Shown: positions 32,100 to 46,155 of the stretch, in pieces
How the letters are laid out: each line of letters opens with the position of its first letter
Position numbering within the stretch: the first letter of the stretch is position 1
DNA from: Lichenostomus cassidix
Lineage: Eukaryota; Chordata; Aves; Passeriformes; Meliphagidae
Length of the DNA stretch: 64,000 nt
Direction of reading: 5' to 3'
NCBI GenBank assembly: GCA_008360975.2
Contig: CM039179.1
Span: 47,002,359-47,066,358, forward strand
Program-made: the position numbers and the translations under genes
Notes under the pieces: model-generated
Database searches by the model: none
What the model saw: the letters and a program-made list of their open reading frames with translations, nothing else
What the model was told of the DNA's origin: nothing

Positions 32100-35000
32100 A
32101 TTTGGTGTTGAAAGTAAAACATGCACTTTGGGTGTATCTGCGAGGTGTTTGCTTTATGAACTGTAGATCCTTGAACAGAAACTAAAATGAAAGGGGGGTT
32201 GAGTGTACTGTCTACTATCCCAGTACAACAGTGGTGGATGTGAGAGGGATAGGAAGGGAATGGACTGCAGACAGTGGCCATGTCTGCACATTTTCTCTAA
32301 AGAGCATCTCTGTTGTCACCATCAGAAAATACATCCTGAATATGAACCACTCCTCCAAGGCCATAGAAAGCCCCTGTGTTCTTAAGACATTTTTGAGAAA
32401 CAGAAAACCATACCAAGTCAGAACTATCTTGGGTTTTCCTGACATAGGTGTAGGGGAATAATAGTGACTGCCTGTGTGTCATTCAGCTGCTGTCTACTAC
32501 AGCCTAACCAGGCTCAGATGGCTGTCCAGCATCTCCATCTAGATTCTTCAAGAAAATGTGTAGCAGTAAGGAACAAAAAGAAATCCCAAGCCTCATAGAG
32601 TGGTGTTAGATCTATAAATTTTTTCCAGTGTGAATGGACATAGCTGACAGTGGACAAAGAGGAAAGTTCTTCTGCTAAATATGTTGATAAAGTAATTCTC
32701 TACAGTGGAAAGGGAAGATTTTTCACTAAAATTCAGCTTTTCAAACAGTTAATTTAACAAGACACTGCAAATGGTATCCTTCAGGAAGCCCAACAATGTG
32801 AACACAGATGTTTAGCTATACCTTATGGAAGGTTCTGCAAAGTTAGCAAGTTGGCTGGGTGACAGCAAACATTCATGCTGTGGAGATCAGCACTGGAACA
32901 TCCAGAAAAAGATATAACCTCTGATACATCAGTATTTAAGGAACAATAAAGTATTTCTTCAACCCAGAAACTTCCTGCATCCAATCTAGTGTTTTAATGG
33001 CTTTTAATGACCTTTCTGTTAATTTCTAAAGCCTACTATCTCAAGCCATTTTAATATGTTTGTCCACAATATCCTTGAGCGAGGAGCTCCCCTGTTGGAC
33101 AATGAATCTAGCTTTAGCTGACGAAAGAGGGTAAGATTAATTTCACCCCAAACAATTGCACACTGATTTTATAGATGTATTTCAGCACCTTTATAAGGAT
33201 TGAAGCTACACTGACTGATCTGTACTTTGACCTATGATTCCATGATTGTATTGCAGCACTTTGCCGGTAGTACAAACTCTCAGGTGCAGCACAAAGCTAA
33301 TTCATTTAACTGGGTACATATGTTTCTAGGGCCTCTGCATCAAGCTTCACTGTTTTCTATAGACATTTATTAGGTTGCTATTGCTTTTGTCAAGTCGTGG
33401 AAAAAAAATATGACCAGATACCTTGTCTTTGCAGCTCAGATTCCCTCAAGAATTATCAAGAAAGATGCAGGGTACAAAAATCATGGCAGTGTCATCATTT
33501 TGTTGCAAGGCAAATGTATGAATAGCAGCTGAGTTATACCTTAAGAGTTTCTTCTCATGAGAATGGAAACTTGCCTCAGTATTGGGGCATAATAACTTTA
33601 GATTTTTCTATCAATGTTTGGTGAAATGTTCAAGTCCCTCTGTATCTTCTTCAGGTTTGCATCTTTTCAGTTTTTTCTTCTAAGAGTGTGGTACTCTCTG
33701 GAGCTTCCTTTAGTCTCTTGCAATGTATAAGGGCTTTCATTTTTTCTATGTCAGTTATTATTATCAGGGTTATGGCAGTAGCCTTCTCTCCCACCCCCCT
33801 AAATCCAGAAATACTAGAATTACATCCTGCTAAGGGAGGGACAGAGAGGACAACAATTAAGTATAATGTCAAGCATAAACCCAAAATGTACTTAGTGGCA
33901 TGAAATACAGATAAGGTTAGATGCACTGGTGGAATCTGGCTGGTTAGGTCATGTTTATAACTTCTTTGCACAGCAGCAAGGAGGATAAACCAGTTTATCT
34001 GGTTTATTGATTTTTTGTTGCTCTGAATCCTGATACTTTGATTTTTTTGGCTCAAATCTTTATGCTGCAAAAAGGGTGAAACTGATGCTTAGGGCCATCT
34101 CCCTGGGGGTAATATATGGATCAGGTATGCAGGTTGCTGGCAGAGAATTTTCTAAGGTAAGTCTGCAAAACATGCAGCTACAGGTCTCCGTTTAGGAAGG
34201 GTTTCAAACCCACCTCTCTCATTTTACATGTTAAATGTGGCCTAGAGGAACATCCACCCACACCAAATGGAAAAGCCAAATTTCCTTCCAGTTCCAAAAA
34301 CATTATAGACATCTGCCAAATGACATTTCTAATTCTTCCCGTAAAAAATGGAAAGCTAAACAGAAGCATCACCCTTCCAATAAATCCATTCCAAACTCTT
34401 CCTGATTCATTCCAGATCCTCTGCATTTTGGTGAGGCTGTTAAATAATACCTGCTTTTGTTCTCCTTATGGGGCTTACTTCAGAAGGTATTTTATATAGC
34501 TGTTCCTTCAGAGACTTTTAAAAATGCTCTAGAAATCATAAAGAGGCAAAGTTTGACTTCTGGTACATGTGTTCAGTTCCTATTGACTTAATTGGGGAAT
34601 TTCAAACTGGAATAGACCAGTGTTGGAAATATTTACCTAGGCATGTTAAGGAAAATGAGTAGTTCTGAATAATTTTTAATATTTCCATCAACTACAACAG
34701 AATTTAAGCACCTTAATTTGGTTTCTTTTTAATATAAGAAAGAGACAAATCACTAAGATATGCTTAAGAAGTCAAAGGAATAGAGAAATTAAGAAAGCCA
34801 CAAAAACTTCTTGTCTGGAGGGTTTTTTTAAGGGCTAGTTAATCACAACATCTCACAATAGATGTATCATCTCTAAGATGTAAATAAAGCATGAAGCTAT
34901 AACTCATTTTTTACTGTGGTGAGATTGTTGAAAAGCATCCAAATTCATGTTACCATAAAGAAAATTGGTCTTAAGATATTTTTCTTTTACATTATAATGG

Positions 35001-37720
35001 CATTGAAAGGGCTGCTTTCAGCTGTCACTGTTGTCCATCATTTTGTTCTGGAAGGTTTTTGCAGCCTGACTGCTTGGACAAGCACAAACCCGAGGTCCTC
35101 TGGCTATGGCCTGACCTGGTCAGACAGCGCCAGATCCAGTCCAAAATCAAGTAATTGCGCTCAGGTTGCTCAACCCTGCTGGTTACTTCAAAACACAAGT
35201 GCCATGTGAATGTGCCTCTATACGACTTTGGATTAGAGCTGGCTCATGTCTGGCCATTTGAAGAGTAGACAGACAAGCTTGCATCTGTCTGTACCTGTCC
35301 CTGGAGACATACCCTAAAGCTGCTAAATAGCTGATTTTTTTTTTTTTTTTTTTAATGTCACAGTAAACAATGAATAGGGAATGTCAGGTAATCATTATGG
35401 AGCTGAAATATCCTCAACAAAGAAAACAGGTAAAACAATGCAAATAAAATGAGATTTTTTTTTCCTCCCACACCCATAAACTGTCATGCAAGTGCAATAG
35501 CTGGAATTGACGTAAACCCTTTTTGAAAAGCTAATTTAGTAGTGTGCAGTCACCTTTAATTTGGTCATTATTCTCCTATTTTAATGTTTCTTCTTATTTT
35601 AAGAAGACTTTTGGTATTTTCAAAATCCAATCAAGAAATACTGGCTATTAGTACAGGAGAGCCTGTAAAATTCTCAGTTTTCTTTCATAAAATTAAAAGT
35701 CCTGATACCCTTTGGATAAGATTCCATACTGAAGTTGAAGTTTTAAATGTGTCATGAATGGGTCTGTTGGCAAAGTTTTCCCAAAGCATATTGTTATTAA
35801 ATTCAGTAATGTAACGATGTAAAAATGGCTGTTACAGTGTCTGAAAAAATATTTACTTCTTCAGTAATTAGAAAGAACATTCTAAAACAGAAAAACCAGA
35901 AGATGGATCTGTAATCCTCACTAGTCATTTAGAACACTGTTGTTTAATATTATTCACTTCACTTTTTATCATAAATATTTGAAGGTTTATTATTTACTTT
36001 CATTTTTCAGTTTCTTTTTTTTTCCTTTTCCATCTTCAAAAGCTGTCTTTTCAAGGTTCTCCTGGTTACTCTGCTGTTTGAGTACTGATGCAGTCTTGTG
36101 CCAAATAATGCAGTCCCTAGTCTGTGGATCCATCCTACACGACCTGCTACAAGCTGTCACAGTGATGGCTTATCTTTGGGTTTGTGCTTTTGTGGGTGAA
36201 TACGAGGGACTGATGACCACATTTTGTTTGGAAATACCATAGCAGTAAATAAATGGGAGAAGGATTTATGGAACTCCTGGGAACACCTTTTCCAGGTTTT
36301 CTGAGAAGCTCTAATAACTTAAAGGTAAGAGAAAATATGGACCAAAGCTTTTGCTGCTGACTTGGGTCCCTATCCAATCCCCACATTCAGATGGATCAGG
36401 TGACTGGTTTAAAGAACTGCTTGTCCTCAGTGTGATCAAAGAGCCATTCCATTTTACACCGACAGCAGGACGCTGTATCCACAAATACTACATTTTAAAG
36501 AAGTCATTGAAAGCCATAACTCTCACCATGACTTTAGTCATAGGTCTATGCCATAAAATGAAACTTTATTCTAGCAGGGGACAAACAAGTGGCAGTCAAG
36601 TCCAGAGGTGCAGCTGAATCAAAAGCTTTGCACAGCTGAAGAACAAATGACTTTAAACATAGCAGCACTTTACAACTAAAATATCTCCTATTTCAGTAAG
36701 AAGCAGTACTATGTCCCCAAATTAGAACAGAACATGAAGTAGCTACGGAGTTTCATGTGTGGATATAAATTTAGACAATCTGATGAGCCATCTCAAACTT
36801 TTCTCCAGCTGCTTTGATGACATCATTGGTTTCGCTATCTACAGTGGCACCATTGTCAAATTAAACAATGACAGTTCTAAAACTATCCTCTCTGCTTTCC
36901 TGACAGATATTCATATGCTGCATAAGAGGGAAAAATAATCTTGTTGTCATCATAATTTTTTCTTTTTTTCTTTTCCTTTTCTTTTCTCCCTCCCACATAA
37001 TTCCCTTTTGTCCTTCAGGTCTTAATTGCAATTCATTATTATTTTTGTGAAGAGCAGCCTCATGAAGGCAAAGAGTTAAAGACGTCACTTTAAATGACAA
37101 AAGCTGAACACTTTACCCCACTTTCAGTCTCTCATCTATTCATCCTTTTCATTGTGAACTTCGCTATTTCAGCTTTCTAAGCTCTTCAACTACCTGCCCC
37201 TAATTTGTATTCCTGGGAAGAGGCCTAGGCTAGTTATTTTGCATTTGTGTGCTAATGGTGCTGAGTTTGCTTATAAGAGGAGAACGGGGAGGGGAGGGCA
37301 GGAACCTCCAAAAGGGTTTAAGTGGGAGTGGGGGTGAAGGTGCAGGAAGGGTTGTTTGGGGGAGAGTCATGCTGAATTTTAACCCTGAATGCTTTCTTAT
37401 ACAATTTAACACAAAGCCCTCCTGATTATATGGAAAATGACACCCTGTGAAAACTTGCCTGTTCATATACACCTTTTAAACAAATAGGTTAGTCAAGTAT
37501 CTGGAAAGCCTGGGAGACAGTTGGGTCATCTTTTTATTAATACATTAAATCATGACATATAGTTTTTCAAAGCTTTCTTTTTTTCTTAAGGCCTTGAAAA
37601 TTATGTAACTTATTCAAAGTATGTATAGTATTCTGAAATACATTTGTTAGTAGTGGAAACAGTCTGTATATGTAAATTATAGTAGTGCAACCCTGCTCTG
37701 CTTTGTTTGATAAAACCCTT
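32100..37720. other. Gene-free region
   Basis: I see no recognisable gene, only AT-rich sequence with poly-T at about 35.34 kb and a pyrimidine-rich tract at about 36.95-36.99 kb. Open frames near 33.65-34.07 kb (139 codons, minus strand) show no family resemblance and are treated as chance. Confidence 0.6.
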
Positions 37721-37739
37721 TACTTTCACAGGGTTAATT

Positions 37740-38290
37740 TTGCCTGTGCACTTAGATGCCGTGTGAGATAAAATACCTTTCATTAGATTAAATAGGCAAA
37801 CAGAGGCTTTTTGACTTATTGACTAGTATTTTAAAGCCAAGCATTTCTTATGCTAATCATTTTTATAACTAATTTAACAGACGTAAAAGAATGTCATTAT
37901 GAATAATTAGCGATGTTAGTAATTTAGTTTCTAATTAACCAGGGATGTGGCAGACCATTACAGATGGGAATCCTCATTAGCCATGAGAGGCATGGGCGTT
38001 TTGCTGCTTATTATAGATTCTGCCTATATTTTAAAATGGTTTGGTTGTTCATAGTTTTTAATGCGAAGCACTTTCACTTCATGCTGCTGGGTACATCAGC
38101 TTGCTGCACTTTGTCACACTGTAAACCAGACTACTACGCAAAGCACCTGATGCAACAATGTGTGTAGGCAGCTATTTTCCATTTCATGAATTATTGCATT
38201 AGACAGTAGTTCTCACCCCAACTCCACACCCATGAGGTGGATTTGCATAAGGGGCATTTTTCTTTTGCAGGTGTAAGTTGCTTGCAATAC
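37740..38290. promoter_or_regulatory. Candidate conserved enhancer, homeodomain-rich
   Basis: This is a repeat-free stretch of about 550 bp with clustered homeodomain-type motifs, including TAATTAG (37904-37910), CTAATTAA (37931-37938), several ATTA and TTAAT cores, and an ATTTGCATAA octamer-like site at about 38.24 kb. It has no coding frame. It lies about 18 kb past the SPRY2 3' end. The texture is that of deeply conserved developmental enhancers. Conservation and activity are inferred, not shown. Confidence 0.4.
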
Positions 38291-38299
38291 AATTAAGCA

Positions 38300-41200
38300 C
38301 AGACATATTAGATCTTCAGAGCTGTGCCCATGATTCATTTTCTGCATAAAAATGAAAGGAAGCCTACCCACTTATGTCTTCCTGTCTCTCTGAGCTTATG
38401 ACATACTTTATAGAATTACTTCAGTCTCTATATCATCTATTCCTGCATAGGCTTCTACTAGCGACTGCACAGCAGTCTCTGGGGTATGAAAAAGGCTGCT
38501 GCTTTAGACTCTTAAATACCCTCACTAAAATTCCACACACCAGTGCTGTTTCTGCTCTTATTACCTTTTGTTTTCTTTAGTGACAATTTCCAAAATTATT
38601 GCTTATTCTAAGCGTTCAAATTCTCTTCCAATAAGACCCAATGAAAATACTACCATCTAAAGACAGACTTTCTGCCATTCCATTTGAAAAACTTCAATAT
38701 ATATTTTTTTATATATAAATAGTTTTTCAATTTCTCAGACACTGGAAATCCTTTGGAATCACTACAGTCAGTTTGTGGGGAAAAGAGACTGAATATTGTT
38801 TAAAGTAATCATAAGTAATTTTGCAATATTAACATATTAGCAATATGGACAAGCCATTAAACTCTTTGAGAAGGGCAGTTTGCCCAAAGATTTATTAGTC
38901 TATGGAAAGCAGTAGAGTGACAATTTCATGAGGTACAGCAGCAAATAAATCTGAAGGAAAAAAGCTCTCTCCAAGTTCTGAAATTGGGGTTATAAAGAAA
39001 TGTCCACCCCAATAATGGCAGACTTTGTCTATAGAACAAAGTCATGCACAATTTTTCAAGAATGACCCAGTTAAACTGCTGTAAACTTTGTTTAGTCTGA
39101 ATATACATAACAGACCTCCACCCACCATTTAATGTAGTTTACTAGATTAATTTAAACTGTCCCTTTAGTTAACCACTGCAACTTTCTCCTGTAGGGAGAA
39201 ATAAAAGTGATTTCAAGTCAGGTCATTCATTGTTTCTGTCCAAACCTGTTTGTGATTCCTCTCACTTGGGAACAAGTGTGTCCCATTTCAATTCCTGTGT
39301 TGGAGTCTGCACCAAAAATATCAGAAGGTGTAAATTAAAATGAACTGCTACTTCAATTCAAGTGTTCATGTAGAGAAGAAGTAAAGATGGAGATTCCTGA
39401 TATGCTTATTAGCCTACTTATGTATATTGTATTGCCAGTTAAACTTTGCCTAAGATACAATTGAACATACTTAGTCAGATTAGAAAATATTTTTTCTTTT
39501 CATAGCAGAGATTAGAGCACTAACCACAGCTATGGAAAATCAGTGTTCAGTGCCTGCTCTACTATAGATATCATAATACAAATGACCTTGGGCAAGTCAC
39601 TTAGCATATATTTGCACTGCAGTCAGACAACCTAACCTTTAAGTTCAGCATTCCTGAACTTTTTAGCAGCACCAGTAGACCACTGTCAACCCCCACTGTT
39701 TTCAAAGGCCACTGTGGCCCCCTATAAAAATTTTAATCAAAAGCACCATTGTGACAACTTTGTTTTATATGGTTCAGCAAACCGCTTACTATAAATTGGG
39801 AATTGCAGATGGGAATCACTCCAATGGCATGGCTTCAATGTGGGTTAAATGCTGAGGGTCCCAGGCAGATTTGTGCATCCCAAGCTGCTTTGTCTATATG
39901 CTTCCATGAGTGCCTGACTGCCTGATCTGGTCACTGCCACCAACACAGCTTGTTCTTGCTGCTGCCACACTTCCCAACGGCAGTGAAGACAGGGCCTCAG
40001 CTCTTCACCTGTGAAACAATCAGTCCACCTCACAGGTGCAACCTGAACACAAACATATCGGAAGACTGTGAGGAATACAGATGCCTTTGGTTAATGAGAC
40101 TATTTAATATGTAGTCTAAAATACACTGAGTAGTTATCTTCTCAACTTCCTCTAGGAGTTTGTGGGAAGTCCGAGTGGCAAGAGGAATGAGCAACCTACT
40201 CAAACTAAGGTGGGAGGTTATATAACTGTCAAAAATTATCTCAGTTCTGTTGGTTTAACCAATGTCTGACTCATCTGACCTCTCTCTAGCTTAACTACAA
40301 TGGAGATTTAAAAAAAAAAAGTACTAGACAATTTTTAAAAGAGCAGAAGGTATTAAAAGGAAAGTGGTTGTCTTATAATGAGCAGCTGGTGGCCAGCAAC
40401 AACCTTCACAGATGCTAGAATTGGATAATTTGTTTGGCTTTGACCTCAGAATTAACGTGCTATATCTGAATGTTGGAATCTTCAGACCGTCTCTGAAATC
40501 TTCTTATGGTGATGCACACTTCCAGTTGAAGTGAGTAGGGAAGGTATGTACCTGCATGTCACATCCAGAGGATATCAAATAAGGGACAGCATAAACAAAA
40601 TTCTTATAAATACCAGATTTGAGGCCATCAGAATACAGTCTAATACAGGTGGTGCTCTTTGACCTAAATCAATTTCTTCATCCTTAGTTGCAAACTCTTT
40701 TCCACAGGACAAGCAATAGTAGAGTGCTTTCTTAGGGAAACTTTGCCTAAATTAGGTTAAAAAACATACATGGCATACCTCATCCTCTTAGGTTACTACT
40801 TTTGTTAGCAGTAAACCAACTGCATGATATCATGAGCTTCTTCCAGTGGTTAAAACAACCAAAGGAAATCCAAGCAAACCAAACCAGGAGTGGGTCTTGT
40901 GTTAAGTCAGTGACTATCTTTCTGTGAGGAAACAGCCCATGAACATTCATGCCTACAACTAGATCAGCTGTATCTATAAATTGTGTGTGTTTCCCATGGA
41001 TTTAAAATTCTAGAAGATTAAAGTCTATACAGCTGTCCTACTTCAATTGTTATTTTTTTCTCTTTGTGTTGCTTCTGAATGTTCTTGGAGAAAGAGAGAA
41101 ATCTTTCAACTACAGTAATCTAGCCTTCACTGTGCAATGACTGAAATAGAAATTGTTTTGTCACTTATAGGTTATTGCTTAATAGAAAGTTGTCTGAGCT

Positions 41201-42770
41201 AGTTTCCTAAGATGGGGTGATGACATCTCTGAACATCACTTATCCTAATCATGTAAGCAGTATCTGTATCCTAATAAAGATCCTCTGTGCTGGGATTTTT
41301 TTCCTTTGTGTTAAAAACTATGTTCTGATGCATAAAAATGAATAATTTAGTTATAACTGTACCACCACAAGTTTATTGTAAACTGAAGCCACAATTGCAA
41401 TCTTGGATGCCACAAAAAAATTGCTATAAAAATTTCTAAATTGTTCTTTCTTCAGCTGCAATAACATATGATTTTGCATTACCAGATGTTAAAACTCTAT
41501 AGATTATCTGACAGCAAATACTATATCAAAGGCAGTTCAAAAGAAAAGTAGAAATTATTTTCATATTTTTAATCATGCCTGCAGATGGGTTAGGACAATC
41601 TGTCATAGTTCAGAAGTAGAAAAGAAAAGAAACAGGCTTGATGTAACTTGGCTCAGTGGTCTGTTTCAAATGTGGTTCAGACACAATGGGAAAAACAAAC
41701 AGGTCTTTGCTTGAGAAAACAGATGCAGCAGGCAAGTGCAAAATCTTACTCTGCTTGTTTCAAAGACAAAAAGTAAAAAAATAGCTTTTTGACAGAGAGA
41801 GATCACTCAAAAAATTCCATGTAAACTTTTCTTTTTTTTTAAGATTTTTTTCTGCGCTTCCCCCTTCCTCTTCCCACACACACACTGAATCAACAAACCC
41901 AGATGTTCACAAGAATATGTCCCTCGGTACAGCCACGTCCCATGCCATGCATGTACAAGGGGAGATGCCTTACTGCAGATGCACAGGAATTCCGCAGGAC
42001 CAATTGTTGTGCTGCAAAGTGATGTACAAACTGCGTGAGCTTTTATTTTCTGCATGGGAAGAGCTTCATGGACTGAACCCTCTTCAGAGGCCCAAAGATC
42101 TAGAAATCCAGTGCTTACAAAAAATGTGACTTCTGACTGTCAGCTCTGGGTCCTTGTCTTTTTAGCAACACGAAATTCCTTCTTATTTTGGCACAGCATT
42201 GAACTAAAGAATGGGATCTGGAAGACAGAAAGAAGTCTTACACTAATAAAAATTGCAATACAATAATTATATATTACCTTCTTATTTGTGAAATTTATAG
42301 AGACTGGTGTTTCAGTTTATACCCACCAGAGTACAGTCTTGGTCATCTGCTTGCTCGCTTTTGTCAAATATTTTCATTAACTGACACCTACTTTATTTTC
42401 AGCCAGTCTGTGATTTAAATGTGCAACCACTTGAGCCTGCAGAAAGCACCAGGTTTACATTTTCCACACAGCAACTCTTGTGTCACCTTCACCTAGTTTA
42501 GTTATCGTAGCACCCTTCAACCAGCCTATATGGAGGTGTTTAAAGCAGCGAATTCATCAGGAAAGTATTAAAAAAGAAAAAAAAATTCCCACAAACCAAC
42601 AAACGAAGTAAGTGGCATAGTTGGGGGTAGGATGGGGAACCAAACTGTCTGGTGCCTGACATTAGGGAGAAAAAACCCACCAAAAAAAAGAAAAAAAGCA
42701 AGACAAAACCCAACAAGACAAAACAAAACAAAAAAACCCCCAGTCTTTCACCATAAAGAATAACCTGGAT
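38300..42770. other. Gene-free region
   Basis: No gene is recognisable. It contains a MIR fossil (about 39.51-39.64 kb) and, at about 42.66-42.74 kb, an A-rich stretch with AAAAC and AAAACCC units. The small open frames are considered chance. Confidence 0.6.
39510..39640 (+). repeat. MIR/CORE-SINE remnant
   Basis: TGACCTTGGGCAAGTCACTTA (39584 onward) is an almost exact copy of the MIR core. Upstream TTAGAGCACTAACCACAG and TGCCTGCTCTACTA fit the diverged MIR 5' part (AAGAGCACGGAC, CGGCTCTGCCACT) in the right order. This is a plus-strand ancient SINE. Confidence 0.7.
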
Positions 42771-42774
42771 GTTT

Positions 42775-43275
42775 ACTGTGCCTGGCCGCACACCCAAGAG
42801 CAGAGCCTGCGTGGCTCCGCTCCCCAGGCCGGATGGCTCCACAGCTCAGTGCCTTGGCTTAGGTGCAGTTGGAAATGCCCGAGAATGGCTCTTTGTTGAT
42901 TTTCGCCTGTGCGAGAGAGCCTGGTGTTGCTGCGAAGCGAAGTGCTATTGAATTTGCTCACTCAGGCAGAACACTCGACAGGAAGGAAGGAAGCAGCCAT
43001 TCTTTCTGGTCCCATTGTCTGGCCACCAGGCTTAGGCAATCAAACAGCCCTGTGGCCCGGCTGCGGCTCCCGCTCCGGCCGCTTCTGGTGGGCCCGGCTG
43101 GGGAAGGGGGGCAAGCGGGGGACGGCCTTCTCATGGCGTTTACTTTGTTTTCCCTGCACTCCATCACATCTTTTCACGGCTCAGGGCCTCAGGTAGCTGT
43201 TTCCCAGCCCTCCGCGTTTCTCCAGGCGAAAAGGGTCAGGGAAGGGAGGGGTGAGAGTAGCCCCAGGTGGGGTGT
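42775..43275. promoter_or_regulatory. GC-rich island, candidate distal regulatory element
   Basis: An abrupt rise in GC and CpG inside AT-rich desert, about 23 kb downstream of SPRY2, has a well-formed motif-rich core (GGCTCTTTGTTGATTTTCGCC, then GAGAGAGCCTGG). It is flanked by GCGGCTCCCGCTCCGGCCGC. Overlapping open frames on both strands, up to 150 codons, are typical of GC-rich DNA. It could be an enhancer or the promoter of an unannotated non-coding RNA. No splice or poly(A) structure supports a gene. Confidence 0.35.
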
Positions 43276-46074
43276 AGCTGCTCAAAGCTGCCTGTGGAGT
43301 GCCACTGGGTGGTAAGAAAGTGTGGGAGCAAACTGTGGGAGCCTGTGAGGAGTCCTACCAGTGCTAGGAGATATTCTGTCATGATCAGAAGGCACTGCTT
43401 GGGGCTGGGGGCTATTTAACAACACGTTTATTGTGAGGTGGAAAAGGTTGCTAAGGAGCAAACCTGCCTTTTGAAAGAGGTTCATTTCAAAATGCACATT
43501 TCTGATTCCCCAGTCTGTATCTCAGTTAGCTCCCTCTTGTCCCCAGAGAACAGGAAAGAATGAAAAACAGAGCCAAAGGGACTGGTTTTGCGAGGTAGAG
43601 AGCTGCAAGCCTGGCCCTGGCTGCTTGCAATGCCGCGGGGTCAGGGTGAGTTCTCCTGGGGATTCCTGACGGACAAAGTGCAAAAAGGGTAACTGGTCTA
43701 AAGCATCCACAGCAAAAATCTGTCTGCCACTGCATTTTACCTGCCCTATTACATCCCTGTAGGGTCTCAGCCCTTCCAGTCTCAAATCAGGTTGCAACCA
43801 TAGCATTGCAGTGTGGATTTTACAGTGAAACCTGTCTTGTTCTTACTGAAATCTGATCATGGGATAGCCCCCTACTATGGTTTGGTGGCTGGACAAGTGA
43901 TAGCTGCAGACTTTTTTGTTTCATTATGGTGGGCTTTTGTCAGACAATACAATTCAGTGGTGGATCAGGTAATAGGTGTGTCAGTGATATCATTCTTAAT
44001 GTCTCATGATAGATAATGACATTAATAGATTATAATATTGCTCTGCAAATCTGCAATGTACAGTGAGATAGTAGAGCCTGGAGAATGCAGAGGCACAGTA
44101 TTTACACAATCCTATTTCTGCAAGCCCGGAGATGGTTTATGGTGGTTTAAGTGACTCTAAATCCAGGCTCCAGTGCTCCCACCCTTGCTGGTGTCCCCCA
44201 GATTCATCCTCTTAGTTAACATTATTGCTTCTAGTCTTGCTTGGTTTCAAGGTGTGGACACAGGTGGAAACAAATGACAGTCCTCCAGCCTGATCCCCCA
44301 GTCACCGTGCTGAGATCAGTGTTGGCAGAAAGGGCAGGAGGGAGTGAGGGAGGCAGGCAGCATGGGGGAGCTGCCACACCCTGGGCTCAGAAATATGGAT
44401 ATTGCACTTTGGCATGGCACCATGCTGAGGCACTCTGAGGGCCATGGCTGTAGACAGAAATATTTGCTTATACCCAAGGAAGCCTAGAGGATATAGTTGC
44501 ATTTTGTTAACTTCAACAGAAAAGGCACGGGTTGCTTTTAGGAATTTTGGCCCTGGAACATACCCAGCTTTCCACTTTTGTCTTCATAAAACCTCTGCTC
44601 AACCTGCTTACACCTATCCTGGTGCGAATCTAAAACAACCTTGAAGAGTTAATGGAATTATTCCAGGTTTGTAAGTGCAACAGGAAGAAATCAGCACAAA
44701 CGATACCTTTTTTCTTTTTGATGGAAACAAGTGGGAATTACTGGAACAGAGAATAATTTGAAACCAAGAAGAACTCTTGAATTTGGATTTTATTACAAAC
44801 TTGAAACTTGGGCCAGTTTTGATGGGATTTGTAAATGCTTTCAACAAACGTGGGCCGAGTTTCAAGTGAGGCTGGGCTCTGTTGTAAGGGAATCTGGGCC
44901 AAGGTATGGTTTTGAGTGGAAAGCACATGAAACTTACCGCATTTTCCTGATTTAGAGTCTTGCTTTGAAGTACTTGGTCCATTCAAATCCAGAACTCAAA
45001 GCAAAAACCCACATGGTGTTAGTATACTGGAGCCAAAACTGTAATAAAAAATTCCCTTGAAAAACCCCATGATTCAAAGCTAGCACAGATCCAGATACTC
45101 CTTATAAGATGCTACCAAGTTTATTATTTTGCATATATATATTTTAGTTCATAAATTTTAAATACTCTGAAATCTTTACTAATTCTTGAAAGATCTTATT
45201 GTAAGGGCTGTATTGGGGTGGAAAGATTCAAGATTATAACTTTTTTAAAAACCTTGTCTATGCATGTATAAATAATCAATTAATTTTTTATCTCTTCCTG
45301 AATAAAATATGTTGTTAGTGACCCTACTCTGTGTCTCTGGGCTCTTTCATCATGCTCAGAACTACAGAGTCTGAGAGACTTCCAACAGTGCATGAAGCAA
45401 CATGAATAACATCTGTTACATGCTGTTTATTGTCTCATCCTTTCCCTTGAGATGCAACATGTGCAATGGAGTGTCTTGTTCTAGTTGAGGTTTCTTTTTG
45501 GTGTCATGATTTGTTTTATGATCAAGAAACCATTTCTTTGAAAATGTCTTAAAGGGCAGATGAGTGGAGGATATTACTGGTTAGAAACTGGAGGGAAAAT
45601 CTCCCATGAGGTACTACTGACATATTTCTTTTTCTTTTCTATCCCTTTTTTTTGTTGAGAGACATTTTCACTTTACTGCAACAGTCACATACACAAGCTC
45701 TGTGCACATATTGACGAAGCTCGACAGAACTGGTTTCAAGCATTTTTATTTGAACACAGCATAATGCAATTAGCTTTACTGCCCAGCATGCCTTTGATAG
45801 CACAAAGTATGCTACAAGATGACTTCTCTCTCCTTTACTGATGCATCAGAAATCCATATGAGCAGCCACCCAGTGACTAGGCTGGCTTTTGCATTTCCAG
45901 TTAACTACCCTGAATCACAAAAGTCTGGGAAAGGATCTGAGAAGTGTGTTCCTTCAACTACTGCGATGCTTCAGCAGTAAGGCTGAGTTTGCTTTACATG
46001 TGGAAAATCACATATGAGTATGCGTCATTCGTAGTCCTGTGCAGATCTGTTAGACATTTCTGAGAGGCACTGGT

Positions 46075-46155
46075 TATCCCCAGCTGCCTGCCTGTAGAAC
46101 ACCCATAGAGCTAATGGGAGGTCTGCATGTGGCTTGCTGACAGGATCTGGCCCTG
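46075..46155 (+). repeat. Old amniote interspersed repeat fragment
   Basis: CCCATAGAGCTAATGGGAGG, then CATGTGGCTTGCTGACAGGATCTGGCCC, follow the order of a common amniote repeat (CCCATTGACTTCAATGGGAG ... CAGGATCTGGCCC). The fragment is diverged and incomplete, and I do not know the family name. Confidence 0.4.
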
